Assembly: GCA_036365145.1 (NCBI GenBank)
Contig: JAEOAD010000031.1
Span: forward strand, 10,512,001-10,576,000
Length of the DNA stretch: 64,000 nucleotides
Reading direction: 5' to 3'
Source: Orientallactaga sibirica
Lineage: Eukaryota > Chordata > Mammalia > Rodentia > Dipodidae
Of the stretch, positions 1 to 11,525 are shown piece by piece. The notes under the pieces are model-generated. The model had not been told where the DNA came from and ran no database searches. It saw nothing but the letters and a program-made list of their open reading frames with translations. Every line of letters begins with the position of its first letter. Within the stretch, counting starts at the first letter, position 1. The position numbers and the translations under genes are program-made.

Positions 1-59
1 AGCGATTTCCCAGTCTCAACCCCGCTCTCCACTGGCATTAGTGACCCATAACCGTGGGC

Positions 60-125
60 ATCTACCTGGATTTTGGGGTGTCCAACTAAAGCGTAAGCAG
101 TAAGCAGAGCCATCTCCCCAGCCCT
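60..125 (-). repeat. Truncated tRNA-derived SINE (B2/B3-like)
   Basis: The end 'agccatctccccagccc' is the reverse complement of the usual SINE head. The rest is degenerate. Confidence 0.4.
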
Positions 126-151
126 GGTCACTCTTAAGATTGAGAGTGGTG

Positions 152-317
152 AGCCGGGCGTGGTGGCGCACGCCTTTAATCCCAGCACTTGGGAGGCAGA
201 GGTAGGAGGATCGCCGAGAGTTCAAGGCCACCCTGAGACTACATAGTGAATTCCAGGTCAGCCTGAGCCAGAGTGAGACCCTACCTCGAAAAACCAAAAA
301 AAAAAAAAAAAAAAAAA
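152..317 (+). mobile_element. B1-like SINE with perfect target-site duplication
   Basis: A full-length 7SL-derived SINE begins 'agccgggcgtggtggcgc' and ends in a pure A-run of about 20 bases. The flanking 16-mer AAGATTGAGAGTGGTG occurs at 136-151 and 316-331. The intact duplication and clean tail indicate a recent insertion. Confidence 0.95.
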
Positions 318-331
318 GATTGAGAGTGGTG

Positions 332-770
332 CTGGGACTTCTTGTGCATCACTTTCTGCCTTCGATATCAGCTTCTGTACTATTGGCTCAGTGGATGACA
401 ATATTCTGGGATGGAAGGAAGCAGCTAGTACTAACAGCCATCTGGCACGCTGCGCCAAGCAGGACCACAGCTCTGTAATGTGTAGCTGCCACAGCCATAA
501 ATAGTTACATAGGCTTCATTCAGGAACTCTACAAGCCGTCTGAGAAGCCAACAATCTGCCTGACACCCCTGCTCTGAGTCCAAAGCCAAGGAAGTGTCTT
601 TGTAGCAGGAGATAGTATGGTTCAGTAGTGGCTGCCATTTGCAGACCAGAGTTTCAAGAGCAGACAAGTAGCCCTGGGAAGATGGATACACTCCTGTATG
701 GACTGTGGGTGTGCCAACTCAGGAGCTGTGAAGCCAGGAGCAGTAACCATGGCAATGCTAATGAAAACAA
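332..770. other. Unassigned intergenic sequence
   Basis: I see no repeat or gene here; it is mixed-composition single-copy DNA. Confidence 0.6.
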
Positions 771-978
771 GGGCTGGAGAGATGGCTTAGTGGTTAAGGC
801 ACTTGCCTGAGAAGTCTAAGGACCTAGGTTTGATTCCCCAGTACCCACATAAGCCAGATGTACAAGGTGGCACATGTGTCTGGAGTTCGTTTGCAGTGGT
901 TGGAGTCCCTGATGTGTCCATTCACTCTCTCTGCCTCTTTCTCTCTCTCTCTGACTCTCTCTCAAATAAATAAATAAA
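771..978 (+). mobile_element. B2-like SINE
   Basis: It begins 'gggctggagagatggctt' and has the A box 'tggcttagtgg', a B-box-like 'ggtttgattcc', a CT-rich stretch and an 'aaataaataaat' tail. Confidence 0.93.
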
Positions 979-1031
979 AGTAAAATATTTTTTTAAAAAA
1001 AGAAAGCAAAAAGCTCCTTTTCATCTTTCCT

Positions 1032-1225
1032 TTTAAAAAATATTTTATTTATTTATTTGAAAGAGAGAAAGAGGTAGAGAGAGAGAGAATGGGTACAACA
1101 GGGCCTCTAGCCACTGCAAACAAACTCCAGATGCATGTGCCACCCTGTGCATCTGGCTTTATGTGCGTACTGGGGAATCCAACTTGGTCCTTAGGCTTTG
1201 CAAGCCTTAATCTCTGAGCCAGCAC
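1032..1225 (-). mobile_element. B2-like SINE
   Basis: A reverse copy runs from a (TTTA)n tail, through the GA-rich stretch, to a 'ctctgagccagca' head remnant. Confidence 0.88.
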
Positions 1226-1279
1226 TTTTTTTTTTAATTTGAATTTTATTTTTTAATTTTTTTTTTATCTCCAGCACTT

Positions 1280-1432
1280 TTTATTTGGTTTTTTGATGTA
1301 TGATTTCACTCTAGCTCAGTCTGACCTGGAATTAACTATGTAGTCTCAGGGTGGCCTTGAACTCACGACGATCCTCCTACCTCTGCCTCCCGAGTGCTGG
1401 GATTAAAGGTATGCGCCGCCACACCTAGCTCA
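1280..1432 (-). mobile_element. B1-like SINE
   Basis: A reverse B1-like copy contains 'ctgacctggaattaacta' and 'cctctgcctcccgagtgc'. Confidence 0.92.
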
Positions 1433-2007
1433 TCTTTCCTTTTGCTCCCCACTTCTTTGTCCCATAGAACTAACTGATTTGGCCATCCTGCTGTGGCTGA
1501 GGTGGTCTTCTTCTCTTGACCTCATCATTGAAATGCAGCGCTACCCCCTTAGACTCCTGGAGGAAAGGGATCACTAACGCGTTGGGAAATGTTAGGGATA
1601 CAGATCTATCCCAAAGTATGTAAAGGTTACCAAAGAGTATGTGTGGACAAGCTTATGCAAGGCCACGCATTGCAAATATGTACTTCAGGCAAAGATGAGG
1701 GAGGAGCCCTCAGCATCTGACCCAGTGTTGCTTTCTCACCTAACATCAGATTTCCTCCATTATATTGAAGTGTTTACGTTCAAAGCTCCTCCCTCCCTGG
1801 GCTGTCTGTATGGCATTACCTCTACATGCCTGCTTCTTCGTCTGTAAAGTGGGAGGTGTAACTGAATCTCCACTGTGGTATTATTGTAAAATGGAAAATA
1901 TATACCCTATGCACAGCACCCAGCACATGTTAATGCACAGTATATGGAAGAAACGGAAAAGACAATTACTGGCCCATGAACACTGTTAGGATAGATCGAG
2001 GATTTTA
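1433..2007. other. Unassigned intergenic sequence
   Basis: No repeat or gene is recognised in this stretch. Confidence 0.6.
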
Positions 2008-2168
2008 ATTTGTTTTTATTTTTATTTTTTCAAGGTAGGGTTTCACTCTAACCCAAGCTGACCTGAAATTCACTATGTAATCTCTGGGTGGTCTTGAACT
2101 CATGACAATCCTCCTACCTCTGCCTCCCGAGTACTAGGATTAAAGGCGTGTATCACCGTGCCCAGCTA
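2008..2168 (-). mobile_element. B1-like SINE
   Basis: This reverse B1-like copy abuts the following reverse B2-like copy directly, which suggests insertion into the tail of the older element. Confidence 0.9.
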
Positions 2169-2362
2169 ATATTTTTATTTATTTGAGAGAGAGAAAGAAA
2201 GAGGCAAAGAGAGGGTAAGGGAGGGGGGAGAGAGAGAGAGAATGGGCACACCAGGGCATCCAATCACTTGTGTATCTAGCTTACGTGGGTCCTGGGGAAT
2301 ATAACCTGGGTCTTTTGGTTTTGCAGGCAAATGCCTTAACTGCTAAGCCATCTCTCTAGCCC
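2169..2362 (-). mobile_element. B2-like SINE
   Basis: A reverse copy with a long GA-rich stretch (2184-2242) ends 'taagccatctctctagccc'. Confidence 0.9.
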
Positions 2363-2548
2363 AGATCAAATATTTTTAATCTGAGAGTCATGACCCCTTA
2401 TAGGAACTCAGTTACACTTGTTTCAAAATTTGGTAATTGCCCTAGGCAGAAGGCATAGAGCTTTCATCAGTCTGTCAGATCTGCTTTGGAAAAGGTAAAG
2501 AGTGGCTGAATTTCAACTCCTTGAAAATACAGCCCTCCACCATGCCAT

Positions 2549-2970
2549 CCCCACTGAGATGGCTACTGTTTGAAAAGCAGAAAATAACAAATGCTAGTGA
2601 GAACATGGAGAAACTGCAACCTTTGTGGTGGGAATGTGAAATAGTACAAGCACTATGGAAAACAGTATGGTCCCTAAAAAACTAAAAACAGGGGCTGGGG
2701 AGAGGTCTCAGTGGTTAAAGGAACTCGATTTAAATGCTACCAAGTCAACTTCAAGTCTCCAGTTACTTATGGAAATCCGAATGGGCATTTGTTTGCAGTG
2801 GCAATAAACCCTAGTGTACACACACATGCAAATAAATAAATAAATTGATGTTTCAGCAATGGGTATACTCACAAAAATTTGAACACAGGGACCTAAAAAG
2901 ATATTTACACCCCATGTTTAAAACAGCTTCCTTAATTTAGTATAGTCAAGAGGCAGAAGCAACTCAGATA

Positions 2971-2972
<2 letters not shown>
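2549..2972 (+). mobile_element. Old L1 ORF2 3' fragment, split by a SINE
   Basis: The stretch 'gagaacatggagaaactgca ... actatggaaaacagtatgg' and, after a SINE, 'gatatttacaccccatgt ... gtcaagaggcagaagcaac' matches the well-known end of LINE-1 ORF2 in sense orientation. It continues after the LTR at 3421. The frame is decayed. Confidence 0.75.
2690..2846 (+). mobile_element. Degenerate tRNA-derived SINE nested in L1
   Basis: The head 'ggggctggggagaggtct' and the tail 'caaataaataaataaat' are visible, but the middle is diverged. It interrupts the L1 fragment. Confidence 0.75.

Positions 2973-3015
<43 letters not shown>
2973..3015 (+). repeat. (GT)n microsatellite
   Basis: About 21 uninterrupted GT units lie at the junction between the L1 fragment and the MLT1-like LTR. 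Confidence 0.97.
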
Positions 3016-3016
<1 letters not shown>

Positions 3017-3018
<2 letters not shown>

Positions 3019-3405
3019 TTATTATCAGTCTGCTTAGGCTTCCATAATAAAACACTATAAACCAACTGGCTTAAACAACACAAATATATTTTCTCACAGC
3101 TCTGGAGGATAGCTGTCCAAGATAAGGTATCCATCTGATTCTCTTTCTGGTGAGGTGAGGTTTTCTTCATGCCTTGAAAATAGCCACCTGCTCACGGTGT
3201 CCTCAGATGGCTTTTCTACACACAGCTTGGAGGGAGACTTCGCTCTCTGATCTCTTCTTATAAGGAGGCTACTTCTGTGGCCTTATTTAACCTTAGTTAT
3301 TCCTTTACTCTAAATATGGCCATCCTGGGGGTTAGAATGACAGCCCAGAGATATGGGGAAGTAAGGAACATTCAGTCCACAGTTATTTAGCCTGAGGCAG
3401 GAAGG
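3017..3405 (-). mobile_element. MLT1-type MaLR solo LTR
   Basis: On the plus strand it reads 'gtctgcttaggcttccataa', 'ggcttaaacaacacaaata', 'ctcacagctctggaggat' and 'cattcagtccacagtta'. These are hallmarks of the reverse complement of MLT1-class LTRs. It has no internal retroviral genes and is highly diverged. Confidence 0.75.
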
Positions 3406-3420
3406 TAATTCAGATACCTT

Positions 3421-3692
3421 CCGCTACAAGGGTGAGCTGTGAGGACATGATACGAATTCAGCCAATCACAAAAAGACAACTACTATATGATTCCACTTGT
3501 AGGAGTCACCTAGAATAGTCACGTGGTTGGGGAATGGGTACAGAGAGTCTCAACTTGACAAAATGAAGAGAGTTCTGGAGATCAATTACACAACAATGTA
3601 ACTCCACGCTACAAAACCATACACTCCCAAAGGGTGAAGGTCATAAGCTTTATGGATACTGTATCACAAGCAATAAATAAATAAATAAATCT
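3421..3692 (+). mobile_element. Old L1 3' end continuing after the LTR
   Basis: The stretch 'ccaatcacaaaaagacaact ... tgattccacttgtagg' through 'agagttctggagat ... acacaacaatg' to a (AAAT)n tail is collinear with an L1MA/L1MB-like 3' end. Together with 2549-2972 it forms one L1 split by the LTR. Confidence 0.75.
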
Positions 3693-4376
3693 CAACTCAC
3701 CATCATTCAACTCCTGCCCCACATGGAATCCTGAGGAGTGGTGAACAGCGTGTATTTCAAAATGGGAGATAGAACTGGGTTCATCTCTGAATCTCCTTGC
3801 ATAGACTTGCACATGAACTTGGACAAGGTAGATGCTCAACCTGCAGAATGTATCTTAAACAAAAAATGCAGTGTCTGACTAAATCTGATTGAAAAGCAGT
3901 TTCTTTAAAGACATCCTTGGGACTCTAATACCAAATCTCCAGTGGTCAGGCTGTTTTAATGGTCCCTAGCTTGGTCTCCAGCTTCAACAGGTGTTGGTAA
4001 GTCGAACTGATCACCAGTATCTGAGCTTGCATTTCTGCTTGCTCCTCGTGAGGCAGTTCTGCGTGAATATTCCAGAGAGTGTGTTGCAAGAAGCCAGCAC
4101 CTCTGATTTCAGAAGTAAAAGGCATTTTACTACTCCTTCGCCATTAAACTTGACAGGATTGACCCCCAAGAATGTACTTCTGTATCTTACATTGGAGCCT
4201 TAGAAAAGCCCTCCTTAGGCTTTGATTTTTTTTAGTCCAACTATTCAACAGAGTGACACCTTCACCCAACTGCTAGCTCCCATGAGAGAATCATTAGAAT
4301 TCACTCTGTGGGTTATTCAACCTTGAATGACCTCAGCAATGATTTTTCCTCTGCTTTAAAACAATGAAGAAATCTG
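3693..4376. other. Unassigned intergenic sequence
   Basis: No repeat or gene is recognised. Short open frames here have no family resemblance. Confidence 0.6.
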
Positions 4377-4677
4377 GGCTAGGGAGATGGCTCAATGTGT
4401 AGAATGCTTGCTACATAATCATAAAGACCTCAATTTGGATTGCAAGTACCCACATAAAATGCCAGGTATTGTGGAACACAACTATAATCTCAGCCCTGAG
4501 GAGGCAGAGACTGGAGGATCCTTACGGCTTGCTGGCTAGCTAATCTAGCCTAATCAGTGAACTGTCTGTTCAGTTAGAGATCCCGTCTCAAAGAACAAGG
4601 TGAAGAGCCATTGAGGAAGACATATGATGTTGACTCTGGTTTTTACACATATACAAATACACACTTACACATACACT

Positions 4678-4712
<35 letters not shown>
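4377..4712 (+). mobile_element. B3-like SINE with (CA)n tail
   Basis: The head 'gggctagggagatggctca' is followed by 'ggaggcagagactggagga', 'gctagctaatctagcctaat' and 'agagatcccgtctcaaag', ending in (CA)15 at 4681-4710. The order matches old rodent B3 elements. Confidence 0.75.
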
Positions 4713-4714
<2 letters not shown>

Positions 4715-5389
4715 AAAACTGAGGTTTAGAGAGGGTTAAGAGAGTTGCAGAATGCAAAGAATACAATGAGAATCAAACCCAGACCTTTAATGAACAAGTT
4801 CAGGCTTATTCCCACTATAGCAGGCTGCCTCACAAAAATAAAAGTGCCCCATGAGTCCCTCTCCTCAGGGACCAAGCCAAGTTTTTTCTGCATTGCTTCA
4901 GTTTTAATATATGCACTGTGAGAGTGAGCAAATAAAAATGTATGTTGTTAGCTATGGTAATGAAATCCTTGATCATCTGTGCATTTCACTATAATAGCAA
5001 GCACCATATCATTTTGTTAACTATCTCCTTGCTGGTCTACCTCTCCTATATCACCAGACTCGAAATTTCCTGACAATAGGGATGGGCCTATTCTCAGTAC
5101 CAGGGCAGTGCTTGATATAAATATGCCATTGGATTAATGATCATGAGATTACTGATTGGGCACAAGCAACATGTGTCTTCTGTTAGGACAAATATTTATT
5201 TCATATCTAGGTCTTAGGGGTGATAAAAGCATTGGAGAACATGTATGGCACATGCAAGGTTACCATAAATTGTCAGTATATAACACATAATATCTTGGTT
5301 TGGACTTTTTGAGTTTTCTTGCCTTGAAAATTTTGTTGTTTAATGTATTTTTAATTGTTTTATAATAAAACTGAAGCTTCAAATAAATG
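4713..5389. other. Unassigned intergenic sequence
   Basis: AT-rich single-copy DNA with no recognised repeat or gene. Confidence 0.6.
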
Positions 5390-5513
5390 TCAGCCCAGCA
5401 CTGAACAGATGAAGGTAAGAGGATCAGAAGTCCAAGGTCATCCTCAGCTATACAGTGAGTTCAAAGTGAGCCTGAGCTATATGAGACCCTGTCTCAAAAA
5501 CAAACAAACAAAA
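5390..5513 (+). mobile_element. Diverged B1-like SINE
   Basis: It reads 'aagtccaaggtcatcct ... gagaccctgtctcaaaaac'. The head is worn. It is the first of four abutting SINEs. Confidence 0.75.
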
Positions 5514-5692
5514 AGGTCTGGAGAGATGACTCAGTGCTTTAAAGGCACTTGCTTGCAAAGCCCAGCAGCCTGGGTTTGATTCTCCAGCACTCATATAAAG
5601 CCTGATGCACAAAGTGGCACATGCATTTGGGGTTCATTTGCAGTGGCAGAAGGCCCTGGTGTACCCATTCTTTCTTCCCCTTAACTAAATGA
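5514..5692 (+). mobile_element. B2-like SINE
   Basis: It starts 'ggtctggagagatgactc' and lacks the usual (AAAT)n tail, being cut by the next B1-like insertion. Confidence 0.88.
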
Positions 5693-5846
5693 GTTGGGCG
5701 TGGTGGCACATGCCTTTAATTACAACTCTCAGGAGGCAGAGGTAGGAGGATCTCTGTGAGTTTGAGGCCATCCTGAGACTATATAGTAAATTCCAGGTGA
5801 GCCTGGGCTAGAGTGAAACCCTACCTAGAAAAAAAATAATAAAATA
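5693..5846 (+). mobile_element. B1-like SINE
   Basis: It starts 'gttgggcgtggtggcac' and ends in an A-rich tail. Confidence 0.92.
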
Positions 5847-5859
5847 TCATTCATCTTTT

Positions 5860-6066
5860 TAAATGTATTATTTTTATCTATTTATTTGAGACAAAGAGAA
5901 AGAGACAGAGAGAATGGGGCACGTCAGGGCCTCCAGTCACTGTAAACGAACTCCAGATGCATGTGCCACCTTGTGCAGCTGGCTTACATAGGTCCTGGGA
6001 AATTGAACCTGAGTCCTTTGGCTTTGTAGGCAAGTGCCTTAACTATTAACCTATCTCTTCAGCCTG
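5860..6066 (-). mobile_element. B2-like SINE
   Basis: A reverse copy with the tail at 5860-5890 and the head 'aacctatctcttcagcc'. Confidence 0.9.
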
Positions 6067-6524
6067 TCATTAATTTTTTTGTGCATCCAGAACCCTATGC
6101 GGTTCAGTAAAAGTAAAAGAACACCTGCCTCACAATCAACAGCAACTTCTTTACTCACCCTTCTCAAGTGTCAAGGCTGCAGCTAAACACACCTGTCCAG
6201 AGCAGTGCCCAGCGGAAGGCTCTTTTCCTGCCTCACTGCCTGCTCCAAAGATATATCAGAAACTCTTTCTACCTGGTCTCGGTAAGCTCTGGGACCCACA
6301 TGGTAAAATGATACAACAGTTGATCTGCTCTCCATCCTTAACCATAAGATGATGATAAATAAGTTTAAAACATATAAGCCCTCAATAGTAAAAACCAAAC
6401 CAAACCATTAGTCTTGGCTGCAGTCAACTGTTCCTGAAGGACTCCCCATAAGCCTTTCCTGAGAATGCCCCCACTATGTCATTTCTTGATGGAGGGCATT
6501 TTCAAATCTGGTCTTTTCTTTTTT
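6067..6524. other. Unassigned intergenic sequence
   Basis: No repeat or gene is recognised. Confidence 0.6.
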
Positions 6525-6727
6525 GTGTGTGTATATATTTTATTTATGAGAGAGAGGAGAAGGAGGGGGATAGAATGGGCATGCTAGGGCCTCTTGCCAC
6601 TACACATAAACTCCAAATGCATGTGCCACTTTGTGTCTCTGGCTTTACGTGGGTACTGTGGAATTGAACCTGGGCTGGTAGGCACTGCAAGCAAAAGTCT
6701 TTAACCACTGAGCAATCTCTCTAGCCT
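6525..6727 (-). mobile_element. B2-like SINE
   Basis: A reverse copy with a short GA stretch (6548-6580) and the head 'gagcaatctctctagcc'. Confidence 0.9.
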
Positions 6728-7002
6728 CCAAACCTGGCCTTTTCTTAACAAAACTGATGCAGCAGAAGAACACCATGGCCCTAGGCCTGTTTTCAAAGGA
6801 TTTTTTCCAAGTATTTGTTTTATTATCTATCTGAATAAACATTTTTGTAACTATAAATGCACTGTGTTGTTTACCATTGTTATTCATTTAACACTTCAGT
6901 TAAAAAAAATTTTTCCTTTATTGTAAATACAATACAGAATAAGAGAAAACATTAACTTTTTTTAAAGCCCTGATTCCCTTTGTTTATAAAAACATATGGG
7001 GG

Positions 7003-7148
7003 GGCTGGTGAGATGGGTTAGCAGTTAAGGTGCTTGCTTGCAAAGCCAAAGGACCCAGGTTAAATTTCCCAAAACCCATGTAAGCCAGATGCACAAGGTA
7101 GCATAGGCATTTGGAGTTCATTTGCAGTGGTTAGCGCCCTGGTGTGCC

Positions 7149-7179
<31 letters not shown>

Positions 7180-7235
7180 CTTCTCTCTCTCTCCTTCTCC
7201 CTCTACCTCTTTTCTCTCAAATAAATAAATATAAA
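7003..7235 (+). mobile_element. B2-like SINE with long (CT)n
   Basis: It begins 'ggctggtgagatgggttag'. The CT-rich stretch is expanded at 7143-7215, and the tail is 'caaataaataaat'. Confidence 0.93.
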
Positions 7236-7701
7236 GTTTTTTTAAAATAATAAAAATCCAATATTGCCAAAAAAACATATTAGGAATAAAATGGATAAAA
7301 CAGAATATGGATATAATAGCACAAGATGACATTCTTATATGCCTTTAGTCTTGTGACTAAAAGGGCACAAGAGAAATTTCCTAGGAAAGTTCATATCAAA
7401 AACAACAAAAATGGTATATGTCTTAATAATATGGAAAATAAAGACATTTTTAAAAAGAACATTAGTCTCTTGTTTGTCCCTTTCCAAGTGTACCTGGCCT
7501 TAGCAGTTGGCTGCCCTGAGTCTACTGGTATTTTTTTAAGGCTCCCCACGGCTAATTTAGCAATTACAAGTGTGCTCCACACTGCTCGTGCTTATCATTG
7601 GCCCACAGCATCTAAGTACCACTGTTATCACCTATGACCTGCCGGGCTTTCTACTTGTACCATATCTAAACTTACCACATGCTAGTTGACAGTACCACTG
7701 T

Positions 7702-7703
<2 letters not shown>

Positions 7704-7738
<35 letters not shown>
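7704..7738 (+). repeat. (CA)n microsatellite
   Basis: About 17 CA units lie in otherwise single-copy sequence (7236-7811) with no recognised gene. Confidence 0.97.
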
Positions 7739-7743
<5 letters not shown>

Positions 7744-7815
7744 ATTGCTATTGGGTCCTCAAGGATTCAACTAGGCGAATAAGCTCTAAATTTCTGGTTT
7801 TAAGAGTCAGCTTTT

Positions 7816-7980
7816 GCTGGGCATGGTGGTGCACACCTTTAATGCCAGCACTTGGGAGGCAGAGGTAGGAGGATTGCCGTGAGTTCAAGGCCACCCTGAG
7901 ACTATATAGTGAATTCCAGGTCAGCCTGAGCTAGAGCTAGACCCTACCTGGAAAAAAACAAAACAAAACAAAAAAAAAAA
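7816..7980 (+). mobile_element. B1-like SINE with target-site duplication
   Basis: A full-length copy with an A-rich tail. The 14-mer AAGAGTCAGCTTTT flanks it at 7802-7815 and 7979-7992. Confidence 0.95.
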
Positions 7981-7992
7981 GAGTCAGCTTTT

Positions 7993-8547
7993 TAGAGTCA
8001 CACTTATTGACAGTGATCTTGGTCTGAGGTTCCCAGACAGCCAAGTTCAAGGCTACCCCAAGAGTTTGAAGTTTAGGGAATTGGAGCAGGTAAACAGAAA
8101 GGGTAGGAGTGCTGACTTGAGGAGGCACTGACAGCTGGACACTGCCTAGAAGGTGGGGTCATTGGCTTCTCAATAGAGGAGGGGAGAAAAGAGCTGATTA
8201 ACTGGCAATGCTAGGACTAGGAGTTACACCTATGTGGACATCTACTGGGGACCCAGGATGTATCAGGGAGACCCTTTGGGCATGAAGAAGAATCACAGAG
8301 CACTGAGGAAAGACCCTGTCAAAGCATGCATGTGGCACTGATCAGACCCCATGAAAAGATGACTTCTCCCAGCCACAGCTAGAACAAGATGAGTGGGGGT
8401 AAAGTAGAGAACCCAGAATGGTATATACGAGGGATCCCTACAGAGTGTCTACAAAATTTATTACCAAATAGTATGCTTAGATGTGAAATACCAAGTGTTT
8501 TCCCCTAAAGCCATAGTAAAGACAAGATTGCCTGTGAACATTGCTAT
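7993..8547. other. Unassigned intergenic sequence
   Basis: No repeat or gene is recognised. Confidence 0.6.
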
Positions 8548-8734
8548 CAACCATGTGTTAGTTTGAATGTAAAGTGTCCCCCATAGCCTCAAGTGTTTGT
8601 GATTAAGCTTCCTACTTACTCCTTGCTATTGAAACCTTTAGGACACGAAGCCCTGCGGGAGGAGGTGTGTTGCTCAGGACGCACCTTGGGATTGAGTAGC
8701 CCAGTTCACTGTGTGTTCAGAGCCAGCTCCATCT

Positions 8735-8805
<71 letters not shown>

Positions 8806-8892
8806 CTTCTGCAAATGTGTAATGAAGTAAGGCAGCTTCCTCCATCGTGAAGAAGCTTTCCCTAGAAACTGTAAGCCTGAAATAAATCCTCT
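8548..8892 (+). mobile_element. Old LTR-like interspersed repeat (MaLR-like)
   Basis: It begins 'gttagtttgaatgtaaag', followed by 'tcccccatagcctcaagtg', and ends 'actgtaagcctgaaataaat', an LTR-like end with its own AATAAA. A (CT)n(GT)n tract at 8738-8805 lies inside it. A reverse fragment of the same family lies near 54.6 kb. The exact family name is uncertain. Confidence 0.5.
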
Positions 8893-9334
8893 GCTCCAGA
8901 GGGGGAGGGGGTATGATGGAGAGTGGAGCTATGAAGGGGAAAGTTGGGGGTAAGGGAATTATCATGGTTTATTGCCTGTAATTATATAAGTTGACAATGA
9001 TATGTTTTTTTTTTTTTTAAATCCTCTCCTCCCATAAGCTGCTTCTGATCAAATGATTTGTCCCAGGAATGAGGAGCTAATGGCTACAAACAAACCATGT
9101 CCCAGAGGCAATGCAGTAAGGCACAAGAAAAAGTATGATTCAGAGATCAGAAAGGAAGAAATAAGACCGTTATTATCCACAGAGATTCTGATGTCAACTA
9201 TTATAATTAGTAAGTCAACTTATCAGAGACCTTGAAGATAAAAGTCACTTTAAAAATCAGTTATATTTTTAGATAGAAGCAACAAACTAATAGAAAATGC
9301 AAAATAAATACCATTTGTAACGGCACTAACAACT
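8893..9334. other. Unassigned intergenic sequence
   Basis: Only a T-run near 9007-9018 stands out. No gene is seen. Confidence 0.6.
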
Positions 9335-9346
9335 TCCTGACTTGAG

Positions 9347-9513
9347 CCAGGTATGATGGTTCACACCTTTAATCCTAGCACTTGAAAGGCTGAGGTAGGC
9401 GGATCACTGTGAGTTTGGGGCCAGCCTGAGACTACATACGTACATAGTAAATTCCAGGCCAGCCTGGGCTAGAGTGAGACCGTACCTGGAAAATAAAATA
9501 AAAAAAAAAAAAA
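9347..9513 (+). mobile_element. B1-like SINE with near-perfect target duplication
   Basis: The sequence TCCTGACTTGAG at 9335-9346 and TCCTGACTCGAG at 9514-9525 flank it, with one mismatch. A short 'acatacgtacatag' stutter interrupts the usual 'actacatagtgaattcc'. Confidence 0.92.
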
Positions 9514-9525
9514 TCCTGACTCGAG

Positions 9526-10958
9526 TCCATGAACACTGGATAAGCAGTTTGTTGCTTTTTTACTTAAAAGCAAAACAACACAATAAAAATGTTAATGTTG
9601 CAGAAAGCAATGAGTTCTAGATCCCATTCCTGCCGTAAATTTCCCTCTAAGTACAAAACCTTTTAAATAACTAGTGTTCCTTCCTGAGCAGTGATGTTGG
9701 AAGGATAATCTGAGCTTTTGCATAGACGGAAATAAAAATAAGTAATAGAAATAGTTCCACAAGGCTGCTTCTGAAGACATGCTGAGGAAAGCGGAGTGGT
9801 TTCAAGAGTGGACTTTCGACATTCAGATCACACATGGAGTCCCACATCCAGCCTAAGAGTGAAGGCTGTTCCACGCTGCAGGGAGGAGCCCTAGCTGCTC
9901 AGGGTGAGGGACGTGGCCATTCCTCTCTTTGACATGCATCTGTTGGCACTGGAACGAACACTGTATCTTCATTGTTCAAAAGGGAGAAGAGCTTTTCTCC
10001 TTGTCAAGGAGAGGAGAGTGTGTCTTTGAAGAATTTGGGGATATTTCCTTGGCATGGTAGAAACTACAAAAAGCCATCCCCTACTCATCCTCCTAAGCCC
10101 TGGCTTGCTGCCTCTCACCATCACTTATTTTGCCAACAGCCCCATGAAAGTCTTCCAAGTCTGGTGTTCCCACCATTGGTTCCAATGCATCCTTTGCCTG
10201 TTTCTATAGTAATTAGTGAACAATTTTAATATGGCAGGTAGACACACTTTAATGTGCATTTTTGGGCAGTGTAGCCTCTCAACAGAGAAGTGTTAGGGCC
10301 TTCTGAAGCTTTTCCTAGAGCCCCGCTGACATCCCAAGTTAAGTCTTCCAGTTCACATCCTTCTCGGAGCCACTCCAGATGTGGATTAAATGAAATAGTA
10401 GAAATTAAGCTACTCTGAAAGAACAAAAAGTCTCTGCACAAATATCAATACTTTTTTAAAAGTTTTTTTAAGGTGTTTTTTTTTTTGAAGGACTACTCTG
10501 TCATTCTTTTAGTTTCTCTGTTTTCAACATCAGAGAATGAGTCACGATTCCCTAGAGTTACTCGCATCATAACTCCCACTACCTTCCCAACATCAACCAG
10601 TCCCTACTCAAAATCTGCCATCAGAAAACTCAAGTGAGGGGAATGTTCTTTGATACTTCTATCACATTGTAGAAATTTGGTTTTTGCTTAGGCTCACAAA
10701 TGTCATTCTTTGGCTCATTTTCTGAGCACCAGCAATTGGCTAAGGAAGATTCTGGAACTAGGACTATTAGGGACAAATTCAAGATCAGGTAAGCCTTCAC
10801 CATCTCCACCTTCTGCCATGTTCCCTGCTGGAAACTTTGCTTTATCCTCCAGGATGTTCCTAGCTTGTTCCCTTCTCAGCAATGAAGGGGAAAAAAATAG
10901 GATTTTTTTTCCCCTTCTTCTCTTCCTCCGTATGTTTTTAGTTTAAAATCTTCTTTCA
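9526..10958. other. Unassigned intergenic sequence, SINE-free 1.4 kb
   Basis: No repeat or gene is recognised. This is one of the longer SINE-free stretches upstream of KLHL25. Confidence 0.55.
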
Positions 10959-10959
10959 T

Positions 10960-11103
10960 AGCTGGGCATGGAGGCACACACCTGTAATCCCAGCACTCAG
11001 GAGGCAGAGGTAGAAGGATCACCATGAGCTCAAGGCCACCCTGAAACTACATAGTGAATTCCAGGTCTGCCAGGGCTAGATTGAAACCCTACCTTGAAAA
11101 ACC

Positions 11104-11120
<17 letters not shown>
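10960..11120 (+). mobile_element. B1-like SINE
   Basis: It runs 'agctgggcatggaggcac ... ctaccttgaaaaacc' plus an A-run and is followed directly by (AT)n. Confidence 0.92.

Positions 11121-11160
<40 letters not shown>
11121..11160 (+). repeat. (AT)n microsatellite
   Basis: Twenty AT units grow out of the poly(A) tail of the preceding B1-like SINE. Confidence 0.97.
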
Positions 11161-11166
<6 letters not shown>

Positions 11167-11439
11167 AAATAAATTCTTCCAGAAAATGAATGAGTTTATT
11201 TCAATTATTGTTAATTAATCCATAGGCAGATGATAATATTTTTCCTAAAAAGTTGCTAAAATTTATTTGCAAATGAAAATCTTTTAAAGTAAAATAACCA
11301 TTGCAAAAAAAAAATCAGTAATTGTTATTACTACCCCAGACTTCTGGTTGTGTGGCTTTTAGTAAGAGTTATTTTAACTCATTACAAGACTGGGTACTAA
11401 ATCTTGAATTTCTCTTACAACCACATAGGACCTTACAAT

Positions 11440-11525
11440 TACTACCGGGTGTGGTAGCTTAAGAGTTGGAGGCCAGCCTGGACAAAAGGGTGAGTTCCAT
11501 GTCAACTCAGGCTAGAGTGAGACCT
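11440..11525 (+). mobile_element. B1-like SINE, internally deleted
   Basis: It reads 'accgggtgtggtagctta', then jumps to 'gttggaggccagcctgg ... ctagagtgagacc'. About half of the element is missing. Confidence 0.75.
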
